Source: Zymoseptoria tritici IPO323 (lineage: Eukaryota > Ascomycota > Dothideomycetes > Mycosphaerellales > Mycosphaerellaceae). Taken from it: DNA of 64,000 nucleotides. Below are positions 41,256 through 52,000 of this stretch, in pieces. The position numbers and the translations under genes were made by a program. How positions within the stretch are numbered: position 1 is the first letter of the stretch; each line of letters opens with the position of its first letter. The DNA is taken from NCBI RefSeq assembly GCF_000219625.1, contig NC_018215.1, positions 2,816,012 to 2,880,011 on the forward strand. The letters are read 5' to 3'. The notes below the pieces were generated by a model. That model worked only from the letters and a program-made list of their open reading frames with translations, was not told the origin of the DNA and ran no database searches.

Positions 41256-42119
41256 ATGACAAGCACCGACAGGGCTGCGACCACACTCACAACTCTCCCG
41301 GAAGAGTTGTGCCTGGATATCGTCGAGCACCTGGACATGGCGTCTGTGTTTGCCCTTGTCCAAACCAACCGCTTCTTTCACAGACTGGCAGAACCCCACA
41401 ATTTGACACAACCGTGGCTTCTAGACGACTTTCTGTGCGAGCAGCAATGGGCTGATAGGTGGTTTCGGGATGGATACGCTTGCTTCACTTGCAAGAAAGT
41501 CCTGGACGTATCACACTTTGACTTCTGCCAGACGGACGGCGATCGAGACAAAGAAGAAGGCATGGACGAGGAGCTGCGATTCTGCCTACCGTGCGGCGTT
41601 GGGCAAGGCGAATATCCACCTGGAAGGGAGATCTACCTAGGCCGTCGCGTGCGCTGGTTCTGTGCAGGATGCAAGAAACTCCGAGAGGGCAAGTACTGCA
41701 CAACATGCAGGCTTTGCGAGACCTGTGTCCTGAAGCGTGGGGAGCATGGTTGCGAGGAGTGTGATAGAAAACCTCACGAGCGCATTGTGTGTGCAGGATG
41801 CAAGAAACTCCGAGGGGGCAAGTACTGCACGAGATGTGTACTTTGCGAGAACTGTGATCTGAAGCGTCGGAAGCATGGCTGCGAGGAGTGTGAAGGGAAA
41901 CCTCACGATCCGCTTCACCGCTGGACGATCGATGATTGCCAAGGAGAAAAGGGGCATACAGTTGTTCAAACGCGGCATCCGCTGGAAGAATATTCGGACC
42001 TAGATCCCTGGCACTGGTGTAAATACATGGGGCTTTCAAGTCTTGCTAGGCTGGAGTTACAGATGGCAGAGTTGGAATTGGATGCGAAAGATGCGGCCGC
42101 TCGCACTGCGGCCCAGTGA
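41256..42119 (+). CDS. F-box protein with duplicated zinc-binding module (array member 2)
   Basis: 287 residues, single exon. F-box at about 9-45 (LTTLPEELCLDIVEHLDMASVFALVQTNRFF), then DGYACFTCKKVLDVSHF and RFCLPCGVGQGEYPPG. A 129-bp in-frame tandem duplication follows (41661-41780 and 41790-41909). Each copy encodes CAGCKKLR-GKYC-x2-C-x2-CE-CVLKR or CDLKR, then KHGCEEC or EHGCEEC, and ends in KPH. So this copy has one more zinc module than its neighbours. The C-terminus is a charged helix (LARLELQMAELELDAKDAAART). Proposed role: substrate-recognition subunit of an SCF ligase with a zinc-ribbon reader. The in-frame extension upstream starts at a TTG and is not used. Confidence 0.82.
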   Translation: MTSTDRAATTLTTLPEELCLDIVEHLDMASVFALVQTNRFFHRLAEPHNLTQPWLLDDFLCEQQWADRWFRDGYACFTCKKVLDVSHFDFCQTDGDRDKEEGMDEELRFCLPCGVGQGEYPPGREIYLGRRVRWFCAGCKKLREGKYCTTCRLCETCVLKRGEHGCEECDRKPHERIVCAGCKKLRGGKYCTRCVLCENCDLKRRKHGCEECEGKPHDPLHRWTIDDCQGEKGHTVVQTRHPLEEYSDLDPWHWCKYMGLSSLARLELQMAELELDAKDAAARTAAQ

Positions 42120-42468
42120 GATAGCCTACACGACAACTGGTCAAGCGTACGTACCGCATTTCTCGATGTCTTCGGCTTTCGCATCCAGCACGGTTCTTCA
42201 AAAGAGCTTTTGAGAGTAGCGGTGCTGGGCCCCATCGTCCGAGTAAGCTACCATGGTAGTGGAACATAAGGAAATCACGATTCCGCTCTGGACCAACGAC
42301 ACTGGAGCTCTACGTAATCATTACGGTCTTCCCAAGAGCCCGTCGCCGTGTAGATCTAAACGGCTCCACTTGACCACACTGCCTATAAGTAGGTCGAAAT
42401 TCTCCCGGCTCAGACGTGGTCTCTTCTTGATTTCTTACATTACCCACACCGACACGAGTAACGCAGAT
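42120..42468. other. Intergenic region within F-box array
   Basis: 349 bp. An in-frame ATG at 42253 would extend the next gene, but the extension does not resemble the paralogues. Confidence 0.4.
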
Positions 42469-43290
42469 ATGACCGACGATATACAGGCAGCACCATGCTT
42501 TTCGTCTCTCCCCGAGGAGCTTTCCGTCCAGATTATCGATCATCTAGACATGCCATCGACTATCGCACTTCACCAGACCAGCCGGCTTTTCCGCAGGTTG
42601 TCAGATCCCTATGACAATGCCTGGCAGCATCAACTGGCGGAATTCCTGCTGGAAGCTCAGAACTTCGATCGCTGGCGGCGAGATGGTTTCGCATGCTTCA
42701 CCTGCCGGAAAGTGGTTCACAAGCGGCACTTTTCCATCAGTCAGACGAAGGGCAAACGTGGTAAAATGGCAATTCAGCAACAGAGTCGTTTTTGTGTACC
42801 ATGTGGCATTTCGAAGAGCTTGTTCAGTCCTGGCAGCCAAGTGGTACAGGAAGCTGGCACGCGAATAGTCTGCCGGAGTTGCAGGAAGCTCCGTGGCGGC
42901 AGTTACTGCAGGCAGTGTATGCATTGCGAGGTCTGCAACCAACCATACCTGGGCCGTGGCGTTTACGACCCGCAGCCCTGGTCGGTCGACGACTGCAGAA
43001 ATCATCATGGCCATGTGGTTGTGGACAGCGGGCTGCCGCTCGAGGCCACACTGGACACAAGCCTTCCCGATCTGCCTGATGTGTCGAGCTTAAATTTGGA
43101 CGTGAATGGCGCTACAGACGTTTCAGATGCGGACGAGTCGGATGTCAGCTCAGATCACAGTCGACGGGACGCAAGCTCTTGTGAGATCGGACGAAAGACT
43201 GGAGATACGCGCTCGCTTGCAAGATCTGGACGTATCACAGCACCAACGATGTCTGTTACTGTCAAGGTCTGGATCCGCGAATCTACTTGA
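42469..43290 (+). CDS. F-box protein with cysteine-rich region (array member 3)
   Basis: 273 residues, single exon, ATG 42469 chosen because it gives the same distance to the F-box as in paralogues. F-box SSLPEELSVQIIDHLDMPSTIALHQTSRLFRRL, then DGFACFTCRKVVHKRHF, RFCVPCGI, and CRSCRKLRGGSYCRQCMHCEVCNQ. After a DPQPWSVDDCRNHHGHVV block shared with member 2 (WTIDDCQGEKGHTVV), an acidic Asp/Ser-rich tail follows. Its 3' end overlaps by 8 bp the convergent UNC93-like gene. Function as for the array. Confidence 0.8.
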   Translation: MTDDIQAAPCFSSLPEELSVQIIDHLDMPSTIALHQTSRLFRRLSDPYDNAWQHQLAEFLLEAQNFDRWRRDGFACFTCRKVVHKRHFSISQTKGKRGKMAIQQQSRFCVPCGISKSLFSPGSQVVQEAGTRIVCRSCRKLRGGSYCRQCMHCEVCNQPYLGRGVYDPQPWSVDDCRNHHGHVVVDSGLPLEATLDTSLPDLPDVSSLNLDVNGATDVSDADESDVSSDHSRRDASSCEIGRKTGDTRSLARSGRITAPTMSVTVKVWIREST

Positions 43291-44798
43291 CGCTGTTCTC
43301 GGATGCTGCCACAAGTTCCTCGTCCAATGCGGCGTGCTTGTCTCCTACCTGCGGGACGTGATCTCGCACGACTAGCCAAGTGGGAACGACCGCGAGCACT
43401 GTCGATGGTCAGCTGGAAATTTACGGACTGGTCCAAGATTTCTTGCACCCACCGAGCAATCCGGTGTTGATTCCCATTGGGACCCGGCCTCCTTTCCAGT
43501 TCTGGGTGTTGATACCGTATGAGATTGCCTGCGCAAAGCTTTCTTGACCTCTCAGGATGCCAGAGAAGCGAGCCATCTCGGAGATATTGTCAGTGCTAGT
43601 CGAGAGCAGATAGTATAGCCAGTTTTGCAAAGCTTGTTGGCTGAATTGCCACAAGATCACAACGAAGAAGCCTTTGACAAAGCCGGCATCGGCCCAGTCG
43701 TAGACAGGCTCGGTACGAGTGACTAAAGCATGGCAGTCAGTGACCGCAATGAGTACGTATAATCGAGAAGGACCTACACTGCTCTTGAACGACCCAGGCA
43801 TAAGTCCATGCCACAACATGAAGGAAGACGACGTAGAAGAAACCGTACTCGATCCTTCGCTTCACCGACAAGCCTTTGTAGTCCAGAAGGGTCGAAATGA
43901 TTTGCGAGGAAACCAGAGCACCGAGGTAGCTGGTCAGCCCGATCAAGGCTCTGGCGCGCACACCGAAATAGTACACGGTGAAGTTGCCGTTGTACTGATT
44001 GAAGTACGCAGCCCAGAAGATCGGTAGCAGAAGGAGGATGTTCTTTCGCATGCAGACATTCTTGAGCGCCACAAATTCCGCTTTGAAGCTTTTCTCTGCG
44101 CGCACGATCACTTTGCTGCCGTCTGCACGCTGAACTTTCTCTGGCGGCGTGAGAAGCAGAGCTATGGGTGCCGCCAGACACTGCAGAGCAGTGAATACCA
44201 AATACGTCTGATACCCGACCTTTCCCTTCTTCTTGGCCTCGGCATCGTTGTTCAGTGCCAGTACGATGATACCTCCCAGAAGCGGCCCACTCGTGCGGAA
44301 CCACAACCAGATGTTCATGTATCTCCCACGTTTGCTTGGCTCCGGATATCCGAGTGCGACGGTCCCTTCACTCGCCCAGAAGAGGCCGGCGGAGATGCCG
44401 CAAGTCGCTGCTCCGACCAAGACCAGCCATTCGTTGCCAAATCGATTGTTGCAGTACAGGCCAGCACTGTAGATGGGGTACCCGATTGCTCCGATGAAGA
44501 GTGTCCAAGAGAGTCCGATACGATTCGCCACAGGTCCGCCAAAGAGACAAAGGAATCCCATCAGTCCAAACACTAGAGCGTTGGCGGCGTTGACCAGGTA
44601 TGGTGATTGTGCGCCGCCTGCACCCAGACTGTTCATGGCGTTCCAAAGGCCGGGAGCAAGAAATCCTACCCCACCGATCACGAAAGCATTGAAGAGGGTC
44701 GTTTTGTACCATGTCCGCTTGATCGGGCCCGGCTCGCTTGTTGGAAGCGACACCTCGGTAATCGACGCAGCTTTTGAGATGGGGACGGATTCGGCCAT
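43283..44798 (-). CDS. UNC93-like (DUF895-type) MFS membrane protein
   Basis: 468 residues from minus-strand exons 44798-43778, 43722-43453 and 43398-43283; introns are 55 and 54 nt with GTAGGT..TTTAG and GTGGGT..GACAG signals. The two 3' exons are needed: they restore VVQEQFTRTEPVYDWADAGF and the last helix LLVLAVVPTWLVVRDHVPQ, then a charged tail ending SENSVK. Typical fungal UNC93-like features are TTLFNAFVIGGVGFLAPGLWNAMNSLGAGG at TM1, GLFWASEGTVALGYPEPSKRGRYMNIW and FWAAYFNQYNGNFTVYYFGVRARAL. About 11-12 TM segments, plasma or vacuolar membrane. Transport substrate is unknown. The ATG at 44798 is preferred over an upstream non-ATG extension. Confidence 0.9.
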
Positions 44799-45253
44799 GG
44801 CGAAGGAGACGAGGCGTTGGAACAAAGTGTGAAGGTTTGGCCAACCCTGCTATGGGCGGGAGGCCTCTCCTATATCTTCTTCCGCTTCATCGATCAACGG
44901 CAGGGTTGGAGCAACTTGTTGCATACCAGTGTTGAAATTTCGCATAAAAGTGGACCTTGGAGTTGCGAATTCTGGAGTCGAAATGTCGCCATCAAATCCT
45001 TCGCGGTCACGGGTGAATCCACGGATCTACTTCGCGCAATGTCAAGCATCAAATCTGCGGCAAATGTCATTCCCGGCCGAGCATGCAAGATGAGAAGTGC
45101 TGAAGACATAAGATGCTCGAGGTTGAACGACATACGAGTTCACCCATTCCATTCTTGTCCATATGTAATCTATTCTGATCGTGCTATGCGTCAACGTCAA
45201 CCTCTTCCTTCGCCTCTGCGTTTGACCAACTCGCACCCTTCTTCCGCGTCCGT
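44799..45253. other. Intergenic region
   Basis: 455 bp between the UNC93-like gene and the P450 gene, both on the minus strand. Nothing notable; holds the UNC93-like promoter and P450 3' end. Confidence 0.4.
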
Positions 45254-46570
45254 CTAGTAACCAATCATCACATCGCGGTAGTCCTCCCTGCCAGTCTTCA
45301 ACGGCTGATCCGTGGACCATGTACCATCGGCGCCTCCACCACCCGGTGTCATACCAGCAGGAACTTCAGCGGAGAAGCAGCCTAGGAGGATCGCAATGAT
45401 ACTCACACCAAATGGCAAGCATTTCTCTCTGGCTTCGTTGACAAGCCCGGTTTTCGCAACGCAGGTGAACGGCTTGGTACCGAAAGGCATGAAGTTGTCG
45501 TTCCGGAAATTGGTGTCGTTGACTTTGTCCGCCCATCGGCTCGGGTTGAAGAACAGAGCGTCGTTGCCCCAAGCCGCCGCGCTCCGATGAAGGCCCTCGA
45601 TGTCTGCGGCCGCCTCGAATTCCTCATCCTCGGCGACCTTGAACGTGCGATAAATTCGTCGGGTTGGTGGATAGAGGCGGAGCGTCTCTTCAACTATCAT
45701 GCACGTCGATACTTTGCCGTAATCTGTGTGGACTTTGTCCAGCTGAGCCAGAGTAGGATTGAGAGCGAAGTCTTCCAGCGCATGACGCCAGTTTGCACTG
45801 TCTCGCTCGTTCGCTCTGTACATCACCTCCAGGAAGCCGCGAAGTACGACTCGCCACAGTGTCTCGTAACCAGGCAGGATGAAATTGAGCGGATTGTGAG
45901 TGTCATCGAGACCATCCCATGTCGGCGCAATGGCTTTCAGGGCGCTCTTGAGTTTGGGTTGATTGGCGAACTCGGTCTCTTTCTCTAAGCCTTCTTTTGA
46001 GTCGAGCCACTGTCGGTTGATCTCTTTCGCGAGAGTTTGGAGCTCGCCGTCAACGTCAGAGCGGGAAGAATCGAACCCGCAGAGGGGTCCCAGAATCGAC
46101 TTCATAGTGACGATCTGCATGAGATTGAACAGGTTGCTTTTGGCTTGAGTCTGGAGCGGGACAGAGTGCTTGACGACTTGTAGCACTGTTTGGCTGAGTT
46201 CCTTCCATTCCGGACCACGTAGGCGGATGAGGCGAGTCGCCTCCAATCTGAAAGTCGTACAGCGCTGCGGCTCGGCTGTGGTGAAGCAGTTGTTGATTCC
46301 AAAAGCATGGACCAGGCGTTTGTTCGGTTTTGCTCTGGACTCGAAGGGTGGGATCAGGTTCTTGAGCTGTGCTTCGCTTCCAGGTCGCTGAACGACTTTG
46401 GCTTGGATGATGTTCCGGCATCCTGCCGAGTCGGTGAGTTTGACTTTGTCTTGACGGAGGCTGAGCTGTAACCATGCCTGAATTCCGCGACAGATCCACA
46501 CAACACCCTCCGAAGTCCTTGCAAACACCTGCCCGCTTGCACGGATGAAGAACTTAATGACTTGAATCAT
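45254..46570 (-). CDS. Cytochrome P450 (atypical I-helix), N-terminus uncertain
   Basis: Haem-thiolate monooxygenase-like protein, 438 residues from ATG 46570. The K-helix ExxR is in EETLRLYPPTRRIYR, and the haem-binding loop is NFMPFGTKPFTCVAK with the axial Cys at residue about 370. The I-helix position reads NFILPGYETLWRVVLRGF instead of the usual A/G-G-x-D/E-T, as in a group of fungal P450-like proteins. The open frame continues upstream to about 46730 without an ATG and includes a hydrophobic stretch (GFPPTILVITGLPFRYF) that would be the membrane anchor. The real start may therefore be lost or lie across an intron in the damaged region beyond 46.73 kb. A functional enzyme is possible but not assured. 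Confidence 0.72.
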   Translation of the reverse strand: MIQVIKFFIRASGQVFARTSEGVVWICRGIQAWLQLSLRQDKVKLTDSAGCRNIIQAKVVQRPGSEAQLKNLIPPFESRAKPNKRLVHAFGINNCFTTAEPQRCTTFRLEATRLIRLRGPEWKELSQTVLQVVKHSVPLQTQAKSNLFNLMQIVTMKSILGPLCGFDSSRSDVDGELQTLAKEINRQWLDSKEGLEKETEFANQPKLKSALKAIAPTWDGLDDTHNPLNFILPGYETLWRVVLRGFLEVMYRANERDSANWRHALEDFALNPTLAQLDKVHTDYGKVSTCMIVEETLRLYPPTRRIYRTFKVAEDEEFEAAADIEGLHRSAAAWGNDALFFNPSRWADKVNDTNFRNDNFMPFGTKPFTCVAKTGLVNEAREKCLPFGVSIIAILLGCFSAEVPAGMTPGGGGADGTWSTDQPLKTGREDYRDVMIGY

Positions 46571-46730
46571 CGTAAAGTAGCGGAACGGAAGACCAGTGAT
46601 CACGAGAATGGTGGGTGGGAAGCCTACTTTGGCGACGAGCTCCAGACATTTTGAAGCGCTTGTGATTGCTGCGTCGACAAAGATGGCGGCCTCGCGGCTT
46701 CTACGTCGTGTTTTCCTTCGCGCAAGCGAG

Positions 46731-46905
46731 ACATGTGGATGTTCCTAGCGCTGCACCGATGCGTCTTTATGAAGCGCAAACGAGCAGGGAGTTCTTCGTA
46801 CGCCGCGCGTGTTGCGGAAGTGCTCTATGTCGACGTTTCTAGAGTCGTGTCGATACGTCTCTGTCGAGCGGAAACGAGCCGGAAGTTCTTCGCACGCCGT
46901 CGTAT
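46731..46905. repeat. Diverged tandem duplication of about 96 bp
   Basis: ATGTGGATGTTCCTAGCG...GAGTTCTTCGTACGCCG (46731-46806) is repeated as ATGTCGACGTTTCTAGAG...AAGTTCTTCGCACGCCG (46827-46903) with many substitutions. It sits where the P450 5' end would be and just before the compositional break. Confidence 0.65.
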
Positions 46906-46929
46906 TGTCCGTTCGGACAAGCATAGGTA

Positions 46930-48052
46930 ATAAGGCGGGTCTAGCTCTTATCGTAAGACGCCTAAATTCGATCGAAGGAGGTAAAGAAGAGAAATAAATA
47001 TAAAACCTATAGGCACTCCTAGGTTAGGCTTAGGCTTTTACGCGGGGTAGCGTTAGCTAACTAGTAGCGCCGTTATATTAAGCTCGTACGGCGCTACTAA
47101 TTAGCTAGAATCTATAACTACGATAACGATAATAATTATACTACGTACCTACCTATTAGGATTACCTCTTAATAAGATAGGGGGAGACTAAAGTAGAGAA
47201 GTATTAAATAAGGGTTTTAGAAGGTAATAACTTAATTTATTAAAGGAGGAAATAGAGGAGAAGAGCCTTCTCTACTATATATATAGCTACTACTAGGTTC
47301 TATTCCTCTATCCTTTACCTCTCCTTAGATATAGGATCTTTTATCTCTTTATAGCCTATTAATCCTTAGTATTAGATATTAAGAGGTAAGCTAGATCTAA
47401 CTACCTTAATCCGTATATTATTATATTCTTTAAAGCTAGGATAGCCTAGCTTAAGGGAGATAAGGCTAGACTATACTTATATAAGGAGGTCCTTATATTA
47501 CCCCTCTTCCTCTAGTATAACTAACCTTAGTTATATATATATATATATAAATTTCTAGTAGTATTTAGCTATAAGCTTAATTTACTAACTATTAGTATTA
47601 CTAGGCTAGCTAATCGGTATCCTAATATAAGAAGTATAAAGATATCGTAGTATATAGAATACTAACTAATCGTCCGACTAGTAATAAAACTAATTCTTAC
47701 TATTATTACGAGGTATCTATATACTTCCTAATATACGAGTATATATTATATACGCGGCTAATAGGCTACGTACCCTTAGCTATCGCCTTACGCTAAGCCT
47801 TAGCTTAACTTTACGTCTAAACCCTAAGTATATTATTTAGTTTCTCTAATAATTATCTCCCTTCTTAAAGGAGACGTCTCGGCTCCTACGCGTAATATAT
47901 ATTTAGTATACCGAGTAGTAGTAATACTATTATCGTTCCGCTAGGTAGATTTCCTTTAGTTATCTACTTATAGTATTTATATTATAACTAGCTTTATTAA
48001 CTTATTACGCTCTAGCTACGCGTTACTAGTAAATTATTTATAGCCTATACTT
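46930..48052. other. TpA-saturated, RIP-degraded sequence
   Basis: Composition changes abruptly to A/T-rich sequence dominated by TA, CTA and TTA steps, with no ORF above 60 codons until about 51.9 kb. A (TA)n tract lies at about 47535-47552. I could not align it to any of the other repeats in the window; it is probably an ancient transposon. Confidence 0.7.
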
Positions 48053-48713
48053 AGGGGTTTATTATACTTATTTATATAGGCTAGTCTATCTTTATACCTA
48101 ATCTAAACCGAAGCCCTATCTAAGCTCTTACTACCGACTCTTTTAGCTATCTTTAGAGGGGAGGAAATAGACCTACGCTCTTACGTAAAGCTCCTCTCGA
48201 TATATAGTACTATAGCTACTCCTAGCCTAACTATATTTTATAGTATCCTTTTTATTATCCCCTAAGTAACTAATTAGCTAAAAGAGAGACTACTAATAGG
48301 CTAATCCGTAGCCTAATAAACTATAATACTCTAGTAATTACTTACTATCTATTATACCTTAGGTTCCTAAACCTTCTAGGTAATAAATAAGATATATATC
48401 TCCTTATCCGCCTAAAACTATATTCCTATCTTATTAAGGAGGAACATTCTACTTTAAGACTATCTAGTAGAGCTCTATCCTTCCTCCGTCTAGCGTATCT
48501 ACTATCGGAGATATTTAATTCTAATCGAGCTACTTATATACTAGTCTATAAGTCTTCTCTATATAGTTTAGGAAGAGCTATCTTTCCTTTAGCTAGAATT
48601 CCTCCTCTAGCGACTATTATCGTCTACTCCTCTCTCCTACTATACTATCGCCTTCGTATTCCTCCTCGCCTCCTACTACTTTATAGAGGTACTAGTTTTC
48701 TTCCTTCTACTCC
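48053..48713 (+). repeat. 660-bp subtelomeric repeat, copy 1 (heavily mutated)
   Basis: Co-linear with 53931-54593 from TTAGGGGTT to GAGGTACTAGTTTTCTTC. This copy carries T or A where copy 2 has C or G, for example CTATCTTTATACCTAATC versus CTACCTTTGCACCTGATC. No coding capacity was recognised. Confidence 0.88.
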
Positions 48714-48825
48714 TATAAGGGTCTAAACCGAAGTTACGTATAAAGGTCTAGATCCGAATATATAAAATTCTAAAGCTACCGAAAAGAAGATCTATCTAGA
48801 ATAGCGGAACGTCGAGTATAAGCTA
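48714..48825 (-). repeat. Inverted LTR fragment of the element C family
   Basis: The reverse complement matches the 3' half of the LTR at 57622-57911 (ATTCGGATCTAG, AACTTCGGTTTAGACCC). It begins TATAAGGG, the mutated form of TGTAAGGG, which also locates the LTR end of element C at CCCTTACA. The other end of the LTR is absent. Confidence 0.7.
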
Positions 48826-49034
48826 TATTATAAGGGACTAGCGCCCTTTCTATAATACGTAGCGTAGCCCCGTACTTTATCTTAGTAGCCTATATCCTTT
48901 TCTACGCTTACCGCGAGGTTTTAGGCTACTTCCCTATCGAACTTACTATATCTAACATAGACTCTAAACTCTCGTATATACATTATTTACCTATAATATT
49001 AAGTTCGATCTACTCGATATAACTCCTTCTATAA

Positions 49035-52000
49035 GCGATATAACGGATAACGGCGTAAATCCTTCGGGATCCGGTAACGTTAATCCGGAGGAGCCGAGTA
49101 TACCCGATCTATAAACGTTCCTCTAGTAACTATATGTACGTTAATATATAATGTAGGTAGAGCTAGAACATTAGCGGAACGCTATTAATTAGGCGGAAGC
49201 CGAGTAGAATATACCGTAGCCGGTAGCCGGAGCTAGAGGAGCCCTAGTAGATCTAGCGGCCCCTTCTATAAACGACCTAATTCGAGTACTAACTTAGGCG
49301 ATCTCCGGTCGACCGGCCGCGGGCGACGACTTAAAACCCTCGGGCCCTAAGGGTTAGAAGTCGGTAGCCTAGGACGGGAAGTCGAGTACCTTCCGAGACT
49401 ATCTACTACGGCTAAGAAGCTCCTTTCGAGTACGTACCGGCCTTAAACTAACGCTCCCCGACCCGTACTACTAGGACGCTATCTACGACACCCTCCCTTA
49501 TAAGGAGAGGTCTCGTATACGTTATTTCTAGGAGTCGGGAGGAGCGAACGAAGTACGGGACCCTAAGGCTTTCTTTACGCGACTCGAAGAGGTCTTCGGC
49601 GATAGTAGAGAGGCCTTAAACGTACTAGAAGAGCTTATAAACCTCCGGCATAAACTTAGTTAGCTATAGTACGACTACTAGCTAAGATTTAACGATTTCC
49701 TACTTAGTACCGGCGGAGCGAGCTAGAAAGACGAGGTCTAGATTAGATACCTAAAACATACCTTTTCGAACCCCGTAAAGATATATACTATCTTTATCGT
49801 AAACATTAAGGACTATAACGATTATACGGAGGAGGTCGAGTAGGTAATAACTAATCTAGAGGCTACTAACTAGTTTAAGGCTACTAATAAAAAGTAGAAA
49901 GAGAAGAATAAGGATACCGTTTCTTCTATACCGGTAACCGCGCGCCCTTAGGGTAGGAGCACCTCGAGAGTACGGGTAGACGCCGATAGAGATACTATTA
50001 TAACCCCGGCCTAGACGAGCAGGAATCGCTTAAGAAGCTAAGGAAGTCGGAATAGTTACGCTAGAGGGAAGTAGAGAGTAAAGTAGGTCGACGACGTAGA
50101 AAGAGAGCGACGCTAATAGAAGAGACTCTACTTCCGCTATAGAGTAGACGGATACTGTATACGCGAATGTCCCTACGCTATAGTAACGCTACCCGCTAGA
50201 ATAAATGCGGTCTGCGCGGGACCGGTTCTAGAGGACGATAAAGAGGAGTCGGATTCCGTAGAGACGGGAAAAGACTAACTCCTTCCCGAAGTACTAGGGT
50301 AGGAGACGGTATAGCCGTAGTAATAATAGTAGGCTAGGAGGCGTTTAAGAGTAAGATAAACGGTACCCTAATCTATAGCGACGTAGTCCTAGAAGAAACC
50401 TTTAGGACCTTCGCCCTAATCGACGAAGGATATTAATACTACGCTACTATTAACGGAGACCTAGCTAAAGGCCTCGGGCTTAGCTTAGTTAGTAATAAGA
50501 AGAGAGGCGTTAAGGGCGCTACTACGTCTATACGTAACTCGTAGATTAAGGGAGTCGTCGCGTTCCGGATAGGAGTAAGCGGATATACCTAGTTAGTATA
50601 TACTTACGTTATACCTAACTTAGCCTTCCCTCTAATTCTTAGGAACCCCTAGAAGGCGCATAATAGGATCCGGACTATACTAGAGGAACACCGGTTCTAC
50701 TATAGTGTCGCTAATAAATAGGTAGAAGAAGGGAGGAACTACGAGGGGATCGAGGACTCCGGTAGCTTTATAGCGGCTACTATAGCTTTAGTCGAGGACG
50801 TTAAGAAGACCCTTTAGGATACTAAGAGGTTTATAACCCTCGCTATAGCGACGGTTTAGGATATCTAGAAATCCTTAGAAGCGAAGGAGCCCCTAACGGA
50901 TAAGTAGCTTAAAAGTAGGCTCCCCCCGGAGCTTTACGATATACTACCGCTATTTAGGACGTAGGAGGCCGATAAGCTCGCTCCTTATAGAGGGGATCTA
51001 GACTATAAGATCGCTCTCCGGCCGAATTCCGACGGTTTACTACCCCGATTACCTTAGGGCCCCTTATATAGTATATCTAAGGACGAACTCCTAGTCCTAA
51101 GAAAAGTTGTCGATGCCCTACTAAAAAAGGGATATATCCGACTAAGTTCCTTAGAGGCTATAGTACTAGTACTTTTCGCTCGTAAACTAGGAGGGGGACT
51201 ACGTTTCTACTATAACTATCGAGCGCTAAACGCCCTAACGAAGTATAATAGGTACCTACTCCTATTAGTTCTAGAGACCTTAAGGAACCTTACGGGCTTA
51301 CGATAGCTTACGAAGGTCGACGTTATAGCCGCCTTCTATTACATTCGTATAGCGGCCGGCGAAGAGTATAAGACAGCCTTCCGTACTAGGTTTAGTCTAT
51401 TCGAGTAGTTAGTATACCCGTTCGGTCTATCCGGGGCACTAGCTACTTTCTAGCGGTTTATTAATAATTTGTTACGGGAATATCTAGACGACTTTATATT
51501 AGTATATAGTAATAATATAATTATCTACTCCGATAGTATACTCGAGGATTACTACTAGAAGGTTCGTATAGTCCTCCGGGCCCTTTAGGATAGGGGCCTA
51601 TACCTAGACCTAGGAAAGTACGCTTTCGTATATTGTTTTGTTTGTTTGTTTGTTCTATTTACGTCCTTTCGGAGTCTACGACTATGTAGGACGGCCTTGC
51701 AAGTAAGGCAGTAGATCTATTTACAATCAAATTCTTTCGGTATTCTTTGACCTTAGGGGAAACCCCGTGCCTAAGGTAGGACCTATAAGCAGAATCTGCC
51801 GAAGGACTTTAAAATAGCGTAAGACAAAGGAAATCAAACGAGTGTCGTTGTCTACAGCCGGGGCTGCAGAATTTTCGCGCTAAGCTTTTTGCAGAATTTT
51901 CAGCGGATCCTTCCGCTTCGCACGCACGCTACAAATTCGAAATGCAGTACAAAAGCAGTGCAAAATGCTATACAAAAGTAGTGCAAAATGCCGTACAAAA

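Noticed and set aside
43284..46570. A secondary-metabolite gene cluster (P450 plus MFS transporter)
   Set aside because: No polyketide, peptide or terpene synthase or pathway regulator is present nearby.
47535..47552. (TA)n tract as an origin or centromere-like signal
   Set aside because: A short TA run in uniformly RIP-mutated DNA is expected by chance.
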